From Streptomyces sp. 1-11 (GTDB lineage: Bacteria; Actinomycetota; Actinomycetes; Streptomycetales; Streptomycetaceae), in contig NZ_BJTV01000026.1 of the NCBI RefSeq assembly GCF_007176755.1, positions 1 through 64,000 on the forward strand: a stretch of 64,000 nucleotides of DNA. The letters are read 5' to 3'. How positions within the stretch are numbered: the stretch's first letter is position 1; every line of letters begins with the position of its first letter. Below the pieces are notes generated by a model, which saw only the letters and a list, made by a program, of their open reading frames with translations, ran no database searches and had not been told where the DNA came from. The position numbers were made by a program, and so were the translations under genes. Shown here one piece after another: positions 42,719 through 51,314 of this stretch.

Positions 42719-44901
42719 TCCGTCTGCCCTCCAGCCACGCCGCGATCACCGCACCGCTCGTCGCCTCCAGCACCACCTTTCCCGGCATCCCGATCGGCCG
42801 GTCCCTGCTGGACGGCCGCCCGTTCCACCTGTCACCGGTCCGCGCCTCGGCGGCCGTGCTGCCGTCCACGAACAGCCTCGCCCTGGGCGGTCTCGGCTCC
42901 GGCAAGAGCACCACCGCAAAGGCGAGGATCCGCCGCGAGATCCTCGACCACGACCACCAGGCCGTCGTCATCGACTCCTTCGGGGAGCACAACACCGGCG
43001 GGGAGTGGGCACCACTGGTGCGCTCCCTGGGCGGCAGGGTCATCGAAGCCGGAACCTTCACCTTGAACCCCTGCAGCTCCATGTTCCCGCCGGAAGTCAA
43101 GGAGCAGCTGGTGCGGTCGCTGATCGCTGCCGTAGAGCCTGCCGCGCTCAGCCCTCAGGCCACACACGCACTCCAGCACGCCCTGAACCATCCGAAAGCG
43201 ACATCGCTGAACGGGCTGGTGGACGCGCTGGTCAGTCCCGAGGATGGAAGGTGGCCGGCCGCCAGCCTCGCTGAGTGGGGCGTGGGCACCGCGATCGCCC
43301 TGTCCCGCTACACCGAAGGCTCGCTCCGAGGCCTGTTCGACGGGCAGGACGCCAGCCTGCCCGAGACGGACCTGCCGATCCTGTCCTTCGACTTCTCCCG
43401 CCTGGACCGCAACAGCCCCGCGATTCCCTCGCTCATGGCCGCGATCTCCTGCTGGGCGGAGCACGTGTGGCTGCGGCAGTCGACCGCCGTGCACCGGCAC
43501 CTGGTCCTCGAGGAGGCCTGGCAGATCCTGCTGTCCCCGGCCACCGCCGAACTCATCCAGCGCCTGCTGAAGTACTCCCGCAGGGCCGCACTGTCCCTGG
43601 ACGTGGTGATGCACACGCTGTCCGACCTCGGCGACGGCAAGGCCCAGGACCTGGCCCGACTGTGCGAGATCGCTCATATCGGACGCCTCGGCCCCGAAGA
43701 GGCCGCCATCGTCGGCTCACTGCTGGGCCTGCCCGCCTGGGCGGTAGAACGGATCCCGTCCCTAGACCCGGGCCAAGCCGTGTGGAAGGTCGGCCCCGAC
43801 TACGTCGACATCATCCAGACCTTGCTCAGCGAGGACGAAGCCCGGCTCACGGACACCTCGACGCGCCGCCGCGCCGCACAACAGGCCGTGACCGACGCTG
43901 CCGAGACCATCGCCGTGATCGAGGAGGAACCCACCGAGACGGAGCGCGCCCGCGCTTCCGACATCGATCTGTGCGACGGGGATCGACCGGACACCATGCC
44001 GATCGACGAGACGCCATTGGTTGAGCAGGAAGCCGCCGATGACTGGGACTGGGAGATGCCGCCCAACGTGATAGACGGACGGCACCACGATGTCATCAGG
44101 GCAGCGAGCGAGGGCCGGTGCGACGAAGCCGCCCAGCTCGCCGCCATCGGCGAACGCCAGGACATCACCGCCCACGGCATCAACTCCGACGAGGCCGCCC
44201 TGTGGCTGTCCACCCGCGCGAAGGTGGCCGAACTGTGCGGAAGCCCCGACCAGGCGGCTCAGCTCCGGGCTACCGTCACCCGCATGGGCAAAGACGTCGA
44301 ATGGTGGCAGCAGGAGCCTGCGAGCAACACCACCGCCGCACCCGCCTGGGCCGACCCTTCCCAGCCGCCCACGGCGGGCTCGCCCGATGCCGGTGAGGTG
44401 CCTTCACAGCCCAACCGGCGTGCCTGGCCTTACGTTGCGGTGATCGCGGGGCTGGCTTTGGTGGCCACGGGCGTGTGGCAGAAGGGCGACGACGACCAAG
44501 AACGCCACGAACGACAGGCCAAGGCAGCCGCATACCAGGGGCGAGCGGGAGCGGACCTCCACATCGACGGCGTCCACGCGGACGTAGTTGCTCGCTGGAG
44601 CAGGGACAAGCGGCGCGTCGTTCTGCAGTTGAACGCACCGTTCGAGGCCAACTCCAAGCTTCTCCGCATGGATGCCTCCGGGCGCAGCGCGAAGAGCATC
44701 CGTGAAGACGGCTGGTTCCCGCAGTCACCCGAGATTGCGCTGCCCGTGAAGGATCCCCTGGCGGATGTGACCGTACGTGTAGCGGTCGGCGGTAAGACCT
44801 GGAAGGAAGGCATGGCACCGCACTCTCGTACGGTCCGACTGTCCCCGACCGGCATCGCCTACGACGCCGAGACCGGCGAGAAGCTGCCCTCCAATCTCTG
44901 A
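42715..44901 (+). CDS. VirB4/TraC-like ATPase with a C-terminal membrane-anchored domain
   Basis: A 728-residue protein. The ATPase core (residues 50-390) has Walker A LGGLGSGKST (57-66), ILSFDFSRLDRNSPAIPS, Walker B HLVLEEAWQILL and VMHTLSDLGDGKAQ. A linker follows, then one transmembrane helix (PYVAVIAGLALVATGVW, near 570) and a 140-residue domain rich in beta strands. VirB4 ATPases power assembly or substrate passage of type IV secretion channels. The extra C-terminal domain is unusual for VirB4 and could face the outside. Confidence 0.8.
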   Translation: MIRLPSSHAAITAPLVASSTTFPGIPIGRSLLDGRPFHLSPVRASAAVLPSTNSLALGGLGSGKSTTAKARIRREILDHDHQAVVIDSFGEHNTGGEWAPLVRSLGGRVIEAGTFTLNPCSSMFPPEVKEQLVRSLIAAVEPAALSPQATHALQHALNHPKATSLNGLVDALVSPEDGRWPAASLAEWGVGTAIALSRYTEGSLRGLFDGQDASLPETDLPILSFDFSRLDRNSPAIPSLMAAISCWAEHVWLRQSTAVHRHLVLEEAWQILLSPATAELIQRLLKYSRRAALSLDVVMHTLSDLGDGKAQDLARLCEIAHIGRLGPEEAAIVGSLLGLPAWAVERIPSLDPGQAVWKVGPDYVDIIQTLLSEDEARLTDTSTRRRAAQQAVTDAAETIAVIEEEPTETERARASDIDLCDGDRPDTMPIDETPLVEQEAADDWDWEMPPNVIDGRHHDVIRAASEGRCDEAAQLAAIGERQDITAHGINSDEAALWLSTRAKVAELCGSPDQAAQLRATVTRMGKDVEWWQQEPASNTTAAPAWADPSQPPTAGSPDAGEVPSQPNRRAWPYVAVIAGLALVATGVWQKGDDDQERHERQAKAAAYQGRAGADLHIDGVHADVVARWSRDKRRVVLQLNAPFEANSKLLRMDASGRSAKSIREDGWFPQSPEIALPVKDPLADVTVRVAVGGKTWKEGMAPHSRTVRLSPTGIAYDAETGEKLPSNL

Positions 44902-44927
44902 CCCCCGCACGCCCCCGCACCACCCAC

Positions 44928-44951
44928 GGCCCGCGCCTCACGGCGCGGGCC
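44928..44951 (+). terminator. Terminator of the transfer operon
   Basis: Ten-bp perfect stem GGCCCGCGCC/GGCGCGGGCC with a TCAC loop, followed by GTCCCTTGTT. It lies 27 bases after the VirB4-like stop codon. Confidence 0.8.
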
Positions 44952-45067
44952 GTCCCTTGTTCCGGGCACTCCGCCTGGCCCTCGCCCATCCAGACCGGGG
45001 TCGCGAGGACTGAGCCGGCCGCCCGGCCTCACCCACCACCATCCGTCCCCATGTGATTGGAGATCGC

Positions 45068-45508
45068 GTGGCCGCCAACAGCGCGATGAACCGAGTCCGT
45101 GTTCCGCAGGGGTTACCGGAGTACGACTGGGGCACCGCCCCCGCCGGCAAGCTGGCCACACGCCGCCAGCTGCGCGCCGCCCGGCTCCGCCCCGGCGGAC
45201 ACGACCCCGTCGCCATCCTGCGCTGCCGGGCGTGCGCCACCCGCCCGCACCGCACCTGCACCCGCCCCGCCTACCTGTACCGCGTCGACCAGGCCCAGCC
45301 GATCCGGCCCATGACCCTCGCCAAAGAGGCCGCCCTCGACGCCGCGATGGCGGCCCGCACCACCTGCCCGCTCTGCCGCCGCCGATACCACCACTGCCTG
45401 CCGCTGCGCACCCTCGGCAGCTGCTTGGAATGCCACGACGGCACCCCGGCCGACCCCGCCTCCTACACCACGCCTCCGGCGCCCGGCACGCACCGGCTAG
45501 CCGCGTGA
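45068..45508 (+). CDS. RRQRL-motif zinc-binding protein
   Basis: A 146-residue protein started at GTG (GGAG six bases upstream). It has GLPEYDWGTAPAGKLATRRQLRAARLRPGG, where 'WG.AP..LATRRQLRA.GLRPGG' is the family signature. CRACATRP, a second knuckle CPLCRRRYHHC and CLECHDG supply Cys for zinc. The family is common on Streptomyces plasmids and integrative elements with no known role. It is followed by a hairpin at 45515-45547. Confidence 0.8.
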   Translation: MAANSAMNRVRVPQGLPEYDWGTAPAGKLATRRQLRAARLRPGGHDPVAILRCRACATRPHRTCTRPAYLYRVDQAQPIRPMTLAKEAALDAAMAARTTCPLCRRRYHHCLPLRTLGSCLECHDGTPADPASYTTPPAPGTHRLAA

Positions 45509-45514
45509 AGCTGA

Positions 45515-45547
45515 GCCCCGTCCCGGCGACAGAGGCCGGGACGGGGC
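45515..45547 (+). terminator. Hairpin after the RRQRL gene
   Basis: Thirteen-bp perfect arms GCCCCGTCCCGGC and GCCGGGACGGGGC with a 7-nt loop, starting 7 bases after the stop. It can act as a terminator, although no U-tract follows. Confidence 0.65.
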
Positions 45548-45631
45548 CACACCGGGTGGCCGTCGCATCGGCATGAGGGCCGGCCACCCACTCCACCTTC
45601 GCACCCTTTCGGGTGAACTAGGAGAAATCCC

Positions 45632-46087
45632 ATGACTACCACGGCCCCCAGCACGGACAAGAACCTGGACGCCGCCTGCGCAGCGGTCGCGGGCGAGATC
45701 GGCCGCACCGACGGCAAAGCATCCTTACTCCTCGCCTTCAACGGCGCCGTCCTCGCCGGCCTTGCATCCCTCGCGGACAAGGACCTGCCGCCCGTGACGA
45801 AAGTCGCCGGCATCATCGCCGTCCTCGCCTTCGGCGCAGCCGCGGTGTTGCTGCTCGTGGTCGTCCGCCCCCGCCTCGGTGGCCACGACCGCGCCAGCTT
45901 CCCCTACTGGGCCCAGCTCGAGGCAGACGAAATCCCCGCCAGCATGACCATCGACACCCGCCCCGCCCGCATCCACGCTCTGTCCACGATCGCGCTGCGC
46001 AAGTACCGCACGCTGCGTCGCGCCGTCGACTGCACCCTGTCCGCGCTCGCTCTCCTTGCCGTAGCTGCCTTTGGCGCCCTGGTGTGA
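45632..46087 (+). CDS. Pycsar-type transmembrane effector homologue (PycTM, DUF5706)
   Basis: A 151-residue protein. An N-terminal helix (KNLDAACAAVAGEIGRTDGKASLLLAFNG) precedes three transmembrane helices (LLAFNGAVLAGLASLA, VAGIIAVLAFGAAAVLLLVVV and CTLSALALLAVAAFGALV), with a soluble DxK-type helix between. This is the layout of PycTM effectors, which depolarise the membrane when a cyclic pyrimidine nucleotide is made. No cyclase gene is near, so it may act in another way here. TTA codon at residue 32 suggests bldA control. A strong terminator follows. Confidence 0.7.
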   Translation: MTTTAPSTDKNLDAACAAVAGEIGRTDGKASLLLAFNGAVLAGLASLADKDLPPVTKVAGIIAVLAFGAAAVLLLVVVRPRLGGHDRASFPYWAQLEADEIPASMTIDTRPARIHALSTIALRKYRTLRRAVDCTLSALALLAVAAFGALV

Positions 46088-46133
46088 GCTGCAAGAAGAA
46101 CGCTGGCCGTTCCGTGGCCATGTGAAGAATCCG

Positions 46134-46177
46134 AAGCGGCCCCTGCTGACTAGACGGCTAGTCAGCAGGGGCCGCTT
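46134..46177 (+). terminator. Long perfect terminator hairpin
   Basis: Twenty-bp perfect stem (arms AAGCGGCCCCTGCTGACTAG and its complement) with a 4-nt loop ACGG, then TTCTG. The strongest hairpin in the window; ends the PycTM gene transcript and insulates parAB. Confidence 0.85.
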
Positions 46178-46213
46178 TTCTGTTTCTACACCCATCTACT
46201 CGTCAAGATCGTT

Positions 46214-46231
46214 CTTGCCCAATTGGGCAAG
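46214..46231. promoter_or_regulatory. 18-bp palindrome upstream of parA
   Basis: CTTGCCCAATTGGGCAAG is a perfect palindrome, probably an operator. It lies in the 380-bp gene-free interval (46088-46467) that also holds the terminator at 46134 and the first parS-like site. Nothing else is seen in it. Confidence 0.5.
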
Positions 46232-46365
46232 GCGGCTTCTGCCGCTCTCACTGACCGTCGTGCTCGGTGCAGCACCAGTCCCGCCGGTGCCGCGCGGGGC
46301 TCTGGACGCTTGCGTCGCGCAGCGCAGCGGGGACGCGGTATCTGCTGGATCGGCGCGGCAACTGG

Positions 46366-46396
46366 GTCTGGGTGCTTACCCGGTAAGCACCCAGAC
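46366..46396. promoter_or_regulatory. parS: parS-like site 1
   Basis: A 31-bp perfect palindrome with one central base: arms GTCTGGGTGCTTACC and its complement. It lies about 70 bases before the parA start, so ParB bound here could also repress the operon. Copies recur at 48431 and 48609 and nowhere else seen in the window. Confidence 0.85.
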
Positions 46397-46467
46397 TGAC
46401 AGGAGCTAACGTCAGCCTGGGTGATATGAGAGCTGGTGTCAGTGACTGATCCATCAGCTGCGGCAGT

Positions 46468-47685
46468 ATGCTGCCGCGCATGGCATCTCCTACCTCGGGA
46501 GGTGAGCGCGAGAAGCTCGTGTCCAAGCTGCCCGCCTCCCTCCGACAATCCCTCAAAGTCAGGGCAGCACAGCTCAGTACCGACGTGCAGGACGCTGTCG
46601 CCGACGGCATCCACGCCTGGCGCGCCCATCCCGAAGTCCTCCCCCAGATCGACACGGCGGGAGCTGAGTCCTTCGGCACCTGGCTGCCTGAAGGTCTGTA
46701 CGACGACTTCAAGCAGGACTGCGTCGCCCGGGGCGTCTCCTACATCCAAGGCCTTGCCCAGTCCGTAGCGCTGTGGCTCGAGCAGAACCCCGCAGACGAC
46801 GAGACCGCGCCCACGCGCCGCATCATCGTCTGCAATCAGAAAGGCGGTGTGGGTAAGACCGCTGTCACCGCCGGCCTCGCCCAGGCCCTGGCCGAAGCCT
46901 CCGACGGGCTGCCCGTAAAGACCGACAAAGCAACGAAGCTCGCCACCACCGCGGCAGGCCTCGGACTCCGCGTCCTCATGGTCGACTACGACCCTCAAGG
47001 ACACCTCTCCCACCAGCTGGGGCTCAAAGCCATCCCAGCCGGCGCCGAGAGCCTCATCACCCACATGCTCAACCGGGAGCAGGCCCGAACCCCGCTGATC
47101 GACCTCACCGTCGTCATAGACGAAGCCCGCTTCGGTGACCGGCTGCGGATCCTGCCCGCAGCATTCGACGCTTTCCTGCTCGACTCCGGCCTCACCATGT
47201 TCCGCGGACCCCGGCACGCCGCCCTCGAACGGGCCCTCGCCCCGATTGAGGAACACTTCGACGTCATCGTCATCGACTCACCCCCCAGCCTGGGACTGGC
47301 CATGGATGCCGCCATCTTCTACGGGCGCCGACGCGATGGAGAGAAGCCCGGCTCATCAGGCCTGGTGATTCCCGTCGAGGCGGAAGACACCTCCGCTCAG
47401 GCCTACGGCATGCTCATCAACCAAGTCGACTCCCTCGCCAGCGACTACGAAATCGACGTCGACCAACTCGGCCTCGTGGTCAACAAGTACGACTCACGTC
47501 GCGGCTACATCGCTACCTCATCCCTCGACAAGTGGAAGAGCCTCGGCTCTCCTCCCGTCCTCGCAGTCATCGGCGACCTCAAGGAACAACGCGAAGCCGT
47601 ACGCCTCCAGCGAGCACTCCTGGCCTACGCCCCCGAATCAGACCAGGCCCACCACATGCGTGAGATCGCACGGAGGCTGTCATGA
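46468..47685 (+). CDS. parA: Partition ATPase ParA
   Basis: A 405-residue ParA. The N-terminal 110 residues form a separate DNA-binding-like domain (SKLPASLRQSLKVRAAQLSTDVQDAVADG; GLYDDFKQDCVARGVSY), as in type Ia ParA proteins that also autoregulate. The deviant Walker A is KGGVGKT (125-131), followed by VLMVDYDPQGHLS (Walker A') and DVIVIDSPPSLG (Walker B). It drives plasmid segregation with ParB. The ATG at 46480 is an alternative start. Its stop overlaps parB by 4 bases. Confidence 0.92.
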   Translation: MLPRMASPTSGGEREKLVSKLPASLRQSLKVRAAQLSTDVQDAVADGIHAWRAHPEVLPQIDTAGAESFGTWLPEGLYDDFKQDCVARGVSYIQGLAQSVALWLEQNPADDETAPTRRIIVCNQKGGVGKTAVTAGLAQALAEASDGLPVKTDKATKLATTAAGLGLRVLMVDYDPQGHLSHQLGLKAIPAGAESLITHMLNREQARTPLIDLTVVIDEARFGDRLRILPAAFDAFLLDSGLTMFRGPRHAALERALAPIEEHFDVIVIDSPPSLGLAMDAAIFYGRRRDGEKPGSSGLVIPVEAEDTSAQAYGMLINQVDSLASDYEIDVDQLGLVVNKYDSRRGYIATSSLDKWKSLGSPPVLAVIGDLKEQREAVRLQRALLAYAPESDQAHHMREIARRLS

Positions 47686-48605
47686 AAAAATCCGACGCTC
47701 TCGGCGGATCCGCCACCTTCGACGCCGTCGCCCAGCCGATGAGCAGCCGCGCCGCCAGCTTCGCCGCCTTCGCCGGACAGACCGCACCGGCCCCGGCCGC
47801 CGTCACCCACAGCTCACTCCGGGTCCCCGTCGACCATCTGGCACCCAACCCCTACAACCCCCGCGCCACCCTCGCATCCATAGAGGAAATGGCCGACAGC
47901 CTCACCAGCAAGGGCATCATCCAGCCCCTCACCATCGTCACCCGCGACGCCTTCCTGGCGGCACACCCCAACCACACGCAAGACCTCGCGTCAGCTGAAT
48001 ACGTCGTCGTCGACGGCAACCGCCGCCTCGCCGGCGCCAAACTCGCCGGCCTCGACGACGTCCCCGTCCACGTCGACGACGCACTCGCCCACGACGCCGA
48101 CACCCTCCTCGAGACCGCCCTCGTTGCAGCCGTGCAGCACGAAGACCTGGAACCACTCGACGAAGCCAGAGCGCTCGAACGCCTCGTCCAGGTCCACGGC
48201 TCCCAGCGCGCTGTGGCCCGGGCACTGGGCAAATCAAGCGGATGGGTCACCCAGCGCCTCGCCCTGCTCAAGCTCACCCCCGAACTCAAGCAGGCGCTCG
48301 AGGACAAGACACTGCCGGTCAAGGTCGCCCGCACCGTCGGCCAGTTGCCTGAACAACAGCAGCAGAGTGCCGCAGACAAGGCACTCGCGCAGCGCGCCAA
48401 GCAAAAGACGGAGACCGGCCGGAAGCCGAAGGGTGCTTACCCGGTAAGCACCCCCACGACGGCAGCCCCCGCACCCCAGGACGGCCCTGCGATCGTCTCC
48501 GACGCACAGTCGGCAGATGAGGATTTGACGGCCCTTGCCGCAAACCTGAAGCGACGCCTCACGCCACAGCAGATCAAGGAACTGGTCGAGCTGCTCATCG
48601 CCTAA
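47682..48605 (+). CDS. parB: Centromere-binding protein ParB
   Basis: A 307-residue ParB. The ParB/Srx CTPase domain is residues 45-150 (LRVPVDHLAPNPYNPRATLASIEEMADSLTSKGIIQPL, then VVDGNRRLAGAKLAGL, with the G-N-R-R motif). The helix-turn-helix is around 170-195 (GSQRAVARALGKSSGWVTQRLALL). A C-terminal dimerisation helix ends the protein. It should bind the parS-like palindromes. One of these sites lies inside its own gene. Confidence 0.93.
   Translation: MKKSDALGGSATFDAVAQPMSSRAASFAAFAGQTAPAPAAVTHSSLRVPVDHLAPNPYNPRATLASIEEMADSLTSKGIIQPLTIVTRDAFLAAHPNHTQDLASAEYVVVDGNRRLAGAKLAGLDDVPVHVDDALAHDADTLLETALVAAVQHEDLEPLDEARALERLVQVHGSQRAVARALGKSSGWVTQRLALLKLTPELKQALEDKTLPVKVARTVGQLPEQQQQSAADKALAQRAKQKTETGRKPKGAYPVSTPTTAAPAPQDGPAIVSDAQSADEDLTALAANLKRRLTPQQIKELVELLIA
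48431..48453. promoter_or_regulatory. parS: parS-like site 2, inside parB
   Basis: GGGTGCTTACC, one centre base, then GGTAAGCACCC: a 23-bp perfect palindrome matching the inner part of the site upstream of parA. It lies in the linker-coding part of parB. Confidence 0.8.
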
Positions 48606-48608
48606 CGC

Positions 48609-48635
48609 CTGGGTGCTTACCCGGTAAGCACCCAG
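48609..48635. promoter_or_regulatory. parS: parS-like site 3, just after parB
   Basis: CTGGGTGCTTACC, one centre base, then GGTAAGCACCCAG: a 27-bp perfect palindrome starting 3 bases after the parB stop codon. Confidence 0.85.
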
Positions 48636-48718
48636 CCCCACGACAGGGGTGGTGACCCGTACTTCCCGGACCACCACCCCTTACGTGTCTCCGCTGCCAA
48701 ACAGCGGCACCTCTCACC

Positions 48719-48856
48719 TTCGGCGTCACCTCCGGCCAGGCCCTGTCCGGCGTCGTCGGCCCGCTCATCGAAGTCCCGGTCCTGATCGGGCTCGTCTACG
48801 TCGTTCTCGCCTGGCGCAAGCAGCTCAGCGCGGACGCGGTGACCACAGCCCCGTGA
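48719..48856 (+). pseudogene. C-terminal fragment of an ACR3-type arsenite efflux pump
   Basis: Open frame FGVTSGQALSGVVGPLIEVP followed by VLIGLVYVVLAW and a short tail, then TGA. This is the last transmembrane region of ACR3/ArsB arsenite permeases; about 320 upstream residues are missing. The join lies about 80 bases after parS site 3. The stop overlaps the GTG start of the arsO remnant (GTGA), as in intact ars operons. Confidence 0.75.
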
Positions 48857-49841
48857 CCGCTCTCGTGAACGTGGTGGTGATCGGCGGCGGGCAGGCAGGG
48901 CTCGCCGCCGGCTACCGCCATCGCCGCAACAAGCTCGACTTCGTCAACCTCGATGGCCCGGTGAAGTCGGGCGGCGCTTGGCAGCACGCCTGGGACTCGC
49001 TGCACCTGTTCTCTCCGGCAACGTTCCCCTCCCTGCCGGCCGGCACATGCCCGTCCAGCGGGGCCAGGAGTGCCAAGACGCCGCTCACGTGGTGCATTAC
49101 CTGAGCGACTACGGGCTGCACTACAGCCTCCCGATTTACTGCGGGATCCGAGTCCGGGCCGTCCACCGCGACGGTCCGCTGCTGCAGGTGGAGACCGACT
49201 CCGGTACCTGGCGGGCACGGGCAGTCGTATCTGCCACCGGCGCCTGGTGGCGGCTCCTTCCTTCCGGCTGTCCCGGGACGGGATCTGTTCACCGGTCGCC
49301 AGCTGCACACCACCAACTACTGCAGCCCGGCCGACTTCACCAGACAGCGCGTCATCGTCGTCGGCGGCGGAAACTCCGGCGCGCAGATCGCCGCCGACCT
49401 GGCCGTGGCCCCGACGGTGTTGAGCTGACCTGGGTCACCCAGCACCCGCCCCGCTACCTCGCCGACGACATCGACGGCTGGGCCCTGTTCGACGCCGCCA
49501 CCGCACGCCGCCGCGCCCTGGACGCGGGCCACACCGACACCGGGGGCGTGCCTCGCTCGGCGACATCGTCGTCGTCCCACCGGGCCGCGCCGCACGGGAC
49601 GCCGGACTGCTCAAGACCGAGCCGATGTTCACTCGCCTCACCCCCGCCCGACCGTGGCCCACCTCGCCCCGCTCGGCCTGCGCAAGCCCGCGGCCACATC
49701 GCGATCGACGGGACCCGGGCCGCCGACGAACCGCGGCTGCACCTGCTCGGCTACGGCGACTGGACGGGATTGGCCTCCGCCACCCTCATCGGCGTCGGAC
49801 GCCCCGCCCGCGCACCGCCGCTGGCATCGCGGGGCTGCTGA
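48853..49841 (+). pseudogene. arsO: Frameshifted remnant of arsO (flavin-dependent monooxygenase)
   Basis: Starts with VTALVNVVVIGGGQAGLAAG (Rossmann GGGQAG). The match continues in other frames: LSDYGLHYSLPIYCGIRV, FTGRQLHTTNYCSPADFTRQ followed by VIVVGGGNSGAQIAADLAV (second Rossmann), VELTWVTQHPPRYLADDIDG, LGDIVVVPPGRAARDAG and finally LHLLGYGDWTGLASATLIGV. At least four frameshifts, and a deletion where the 'CTGF' region should be, make it non-functional. ArsO is an NAD(P)H/FAD oxidoreductase of Streptomyces arsenic clusters. Confidence 0.78.
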
Positions 49842-49905
49842 GCCACTGACCGTCAGAAGCAGAAAATAGGCCTCTTCGGGTGACCACCCGCGTCTAATAG
49901 GATTC

Positions 49906-51216
49906 GTGAGCGCACCTTCTGACGCCTTGTGGCGTCTCATCGACGATGACGACCCCACCACTCTCACGCTCGTCGTGGACACCCCGGCAGGCCCCTATGT
50001 CCGCCGGATACCGCCGGCCATACCGCTCCCCGCTGATGCGGAACCGGGCACCGGCGCCGAGGAGGCCGCCCACACCGCCGCAGCGGCGTGGGGCATGCCC
50101 GACTTCGTGTTCCAGTCCGCTCTCGCCCGCAAGGGCTCCGGTCAAAGGGAATTGGGTGACCGGCTGCTGATCAGCGGCAAACGCGGCGCAGTCGTTCAGA
50201 TCAAAAGCCGTACCGTCCAGCCTAAGGGTGAGGCCGAGGAGCGGGCCTGGATCCAGAAGGTGACGGCCAAGGCGATGCGACAGGCCAAAGGCACGGTCCG
50301 CACGCTACGGCTGATGCCGTCCGACATGGTCAACGGACGCGACCGCACCTTGTCCGTGGTGGGCGACGCCTACGAGTGGCTGGCCGTGTCTCTCCTCGAT
50401 CACGATCACGTTCCCAGCGGCACAGTGCCCACCTGGGATCCCATCGGCATGCCCGCCCTGACGCTAACGCGCCGCGACTGGGATTTCCTCTTCGACCAGC
50501 TCCGCTCCACCACCGCGGTCCTGGACTATTTGTTTCGCGTCGCCACAGAGCCGCCCATCGCGTTGGATGGTGAGCCGGTGCGCTACTACGAACTCGCCGC
50601 CGCGGACGCCGCAGCACCTCCGGGAGACTTCGACAGCGACCTCGTCGGGCCCGGCGGGCGCCCGTTCTCCACGCCCCTCCTGCCGCAAGTACCAGCCGAA
50701 TCAGGGGTTACGCGCGCCCACTTGATGATCCGGTTCGTACTCGAAGACGTCGCGACCAGCATGCTGCGCGACGCCGTCACCGAAGAGAACCGGCTCACCG
50801 TGCTCGGTGACCTCGACCGGCTCCCGGTCGGCATCCGCGAGGAGTGGGGCCAGCTGCTCCTCGACATGCTCGATGAAGTCGTCCAGGTTCCTGACGGCCA
50901 CGTGAAGTGGCGCTCACGACGTCAACTGCATGCAGACGAGAGCGGATACCGCCAGATGCTCTTCACCTGCGCGACCCGGTTCGGGAAGGACGTCGAGGCT
51001 TCATTCGGCAGCTACGTCATGCTGCGCCACCACCAAGTCGGCGAACGCACCGGCCACCCGGAAGACCTCACCAGCCTCGGCGTCATGCTCACCCCAAACC
51101 ATGACGGGCGACGTCCCTGGGACACCACCCTGATCCGAATCGAGGGCCCCACCGGCCTGACCCAGGACGAGTTGCACGACTTCGAGCAGCTGTGGCCCGA
51201 GGGCGAGAAGGTCTGA
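49906..51216 (+). CDS. PD-(D/E)XK-like nuclease/hypothetical protein
   Basis: A 436-residue protein. After a short N-terminal region, PDFVFQ (65-70) is followed by RELGDRLLISGKRGAVVQIKSR (81-102). The spacing E82-x2-D85 ... Q98-x-K100 fits a PD-(D/E)XK nuclease core of the NERD/Mrr type. The C-terminal 300 residues are not recognised; they look helical and conserved-like. It starts with GTG, possibly leaderless (no ribosome site seen). Its place beside dead defence and cargo genes makes a defence role plausible. Confidence 0.55.
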   Translation: MSAPSDALWRLIDDDDPTTLTLVVDTPAGPYVRRIPPAIPLPADAEPGTGAEEAAHTAAAAWGMPDFVFQSALARKGSGQRELGDRLLISGKRGAVVQIKSRTVQPKGEAEERAWIQKVTAKAMRQAKGTVRTLRLMPSDMVNGRDRTLSVVGDAYEWLAVSLLDHDHVPSGTVPTWDPIGMPALTLTRRDWDFLFDQLRSTTAVLDYLFRVATEPPIALDGEPVRYYELAAADAAAPPGDFDSDLVGPGGRPFSTPLLPQVPAESGVTRAHLMIRFVLEDVATSMLRDAVTEENRLTVLGDLDRLPVGIREEWGQLLLDMLDEVVQVPDGHVKWRSRRQLHADESGYRQMLFTCATRFGKDVEASFGSYVMLRHHQVGERTGHPEDLTSLGVMLTPNHDGRRPWDTTLIRIEGPTGLTQDELHDFEQLWPEGEKV

Positions 51217-51314
51217 CACCCCCGGACGGCAGCGAACGAAGCCTGGGTGCGAGGCGCAAACAGCGCGCTAGCGACGGCGGCGGCCTCCTGGTGGCCGCTG
51301 CCATCGTCTGGTCA

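Noticed and set aside
45632..46087. Complete Pycsar defence system
   Set aside because: Only the effector-like gene is present; no nucleotide cyclase gene was recognised on either side.
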